Assembly (NCBI GenBank): GCA_017520105.1
Contig: JAFWRL010000228.1
Coordinates: 1-15,834 of the forward strand
Direction: 5' to 3'
DNA from: Fibrobacter sp.
GTDB lineage: Bacteria > Fibrobacterota > Fibrobacteria > Fibrobacterales > Fibrobacteraceae
DNA: 15,834 nt
Numbering within the stretch: position 1 is the stretch's first letter; each line of letters opens with the position of its first letter. Below, piece by piece: positions 15,365-15,834 of this stretch. Both the position numbers and the translations under genes were made by a program. The notes below the pieces were generated by a model. The model did not search any database, was not told the origin of the DNA, and worked only from the letters and a program-made list of their open reading frames with translations.

Positions 15365-15463
15365 TTACCGTGCAATCCGCACTTGCTTTACGGTGCCGTT
15401 CCTGATGATGCCGGAATATTTGAAATTTTCGCTGCTGATGTAGTTCCTCTGGGTGACAAAACT
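15365..15463 (-). pseudogene. Possible remnant of a leftward gene 3' end
   Basis: The minus strand has an open frame of about 32 codons with protein-like character (VTQRNYISSENFKYSG, then TVKQVRIAR and a stop). There is no start, and a TGA lies immediately upstream at 15464-15466. It could be the tail of a decayed protein gene. The evidence is composition only; I cannot name a family with confidence. Confidence 0.2.
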
Positions 15464-15560
15464 TCAATGGTGATGTGTCTATATTATACAATTGAGCGAA
15501 AAAATTGCGTTTTTTCCCCTTAAAATGGGTTCTTTTTTGCAATTACGTTTTTTTTCTGGA
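15464..15560. other. AT-rich spacer with homopolymer runs
   Basis: The stretch is dominated by A and T runs, with a possible weak hairpin, GAAAAAA-TTGCG-TTTTTTC (about 15498-15516). No gene is seen. A terminator for the upstream lipoprotein may lie here but is not convincing. Confidence 0.3.
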
Positions 15561-15589
15561 TTGTAAAATCGCTCTTGCTTATTTATATT
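15561..15589 (+). promoter_or_regulatory. Promoter of the last lipoprotein gene
   Basis: TTGTAA (15561-15566), a 17-bp spacer and TATATT (15584-15589) fit a sigma-70-type promoter. The leader is about 30 nt and holds GGAGG. Confidence 0.7.
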
Positions 15590-15625
15590 AATGGAGAAGA
15601 ATATCTCTCATATGGAGGTGGTTTA

Positions 15626-15834
15626 ATGTATAAACATTGGAAAAAAATTTTGCTAGCGATGACGGCGTTTTTTTGGAACGCGTGCGACAATAGCACCACG
15701 CCGACCGCTCCGCAAGTTACGCCAGATTCAAGTTCAGGAACTAATGTAGAACCTGTTTCGAGTGCGGCTGGGGAATCCCGTGCGAGTTCCGCCGTTGAAA
15801 ATACGACTCCAAGTTCTTCTGTGCAAAAGCCGAG
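15626..15834 (+). CDS. Ser-rich lipoprotein, 5' part (runs off the window)
   Basis: The first 69 codons are present. The signal is MYKHWKKILLAMTAFFWNAC, with the probable lipidated Cys at 20, then DNSTTP and a Ser/Thr/Pro-rich linker with SSS runs. This is the N-terminal design of Fibrobacter surface lipoproteins and lipid-anchored enzymes. The functional domain lies beyond the window, so no activity can be given. GGAGG 7 nt before the ATG and the promoter at 15561-15589 support the start. It was found by reading the frame directly, since the gene has no stop in the window. Confidence 0.8.
   Translation, partial: MYKHWKKILLAMTAFFWNACDNSTTPTAPQVTPDSSSGTNVEPVSSAAGESRASSAVENTTPSSSVQKP

Overview
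The window looks like a piece of a Fibrobacter (Fibrobacterota) chromosome. This is inferred from content, not from a database search. There is a TIGR02147-family regulator, a family characteristic of Fibrobacter. Several short lipoproteins have 'ACGDDSSS' or 'NACDNSTTP' style N-termini and Ser-rich SSSS linkers. Housekeeping genes have strongly biased codons. Many intergenic spaces carry a TATATT(T)G -10 box.

Layout, left to right. (1) 1-830: the first 17 codons of a leftward gene that may be a nitrogenase component 1-type protein, then a rightward prfC (RF3) fragment that has lost its GTPase domain, with its own terminator. (2) 825-1503: a leftward toxin-first toxin-antitoxin pair (RelE/HigB-like toxin, XRE antitoxin) with a strong promoter. 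(3) 1504-1850: no large gene, but signals of a very small leftward transcription unit. (4) 1851-5739: lysS, a four-helix-bundle (23S rRNA IVS-type) gene and the lolC-lolD lipoprotein-release transporter genes. (5) 5740-9168: clpC and adk. (6) 9181-12870: a Ser-rich lipoprotein with a duplicated domain, then a TIGR02147 regulator-lipoprotein operon. (7) 12871-14105: a repeat-rich spacer and a leftward leuB with a frameshift in its last codons. (8) 14185-15834: a lipoprotein of repeated Cys modules, a spacer with a possible gene remnant, and the start of another lipoprotein that runs off the window.

How the genes fit together. lysS, prfC, clpC, adk, leuB and lolCD are ordinary household genes. 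LolCD would move lipoproteins to the outer membrane, which fits the four lipoproteins in or at the edge of the window. The regulator and the lipoprotein at 11503 are almost certainly co-transcribed, because their coding regions are 1 nt apart.

The most unusual structure is a family of 7-bp-period repeats placed at gene boundaries. Related units (AGACNGT, AGGAAGT, AGACGAR) flank the four-helix-bundle gene in inverted orientation, and one array supplies the A of the lolC start codon. A second hairpin-heptamer-core-inverted heptamer-hairpin structure without the gene lies between lolD and clpC. Together they suggest a small repeat element with optional cargo. Other points are two promoters that imply leaderless mRNAs, a possible upstream ORF coupled to clpC, and the prfC and leuB lesions, which could be assembly errors.
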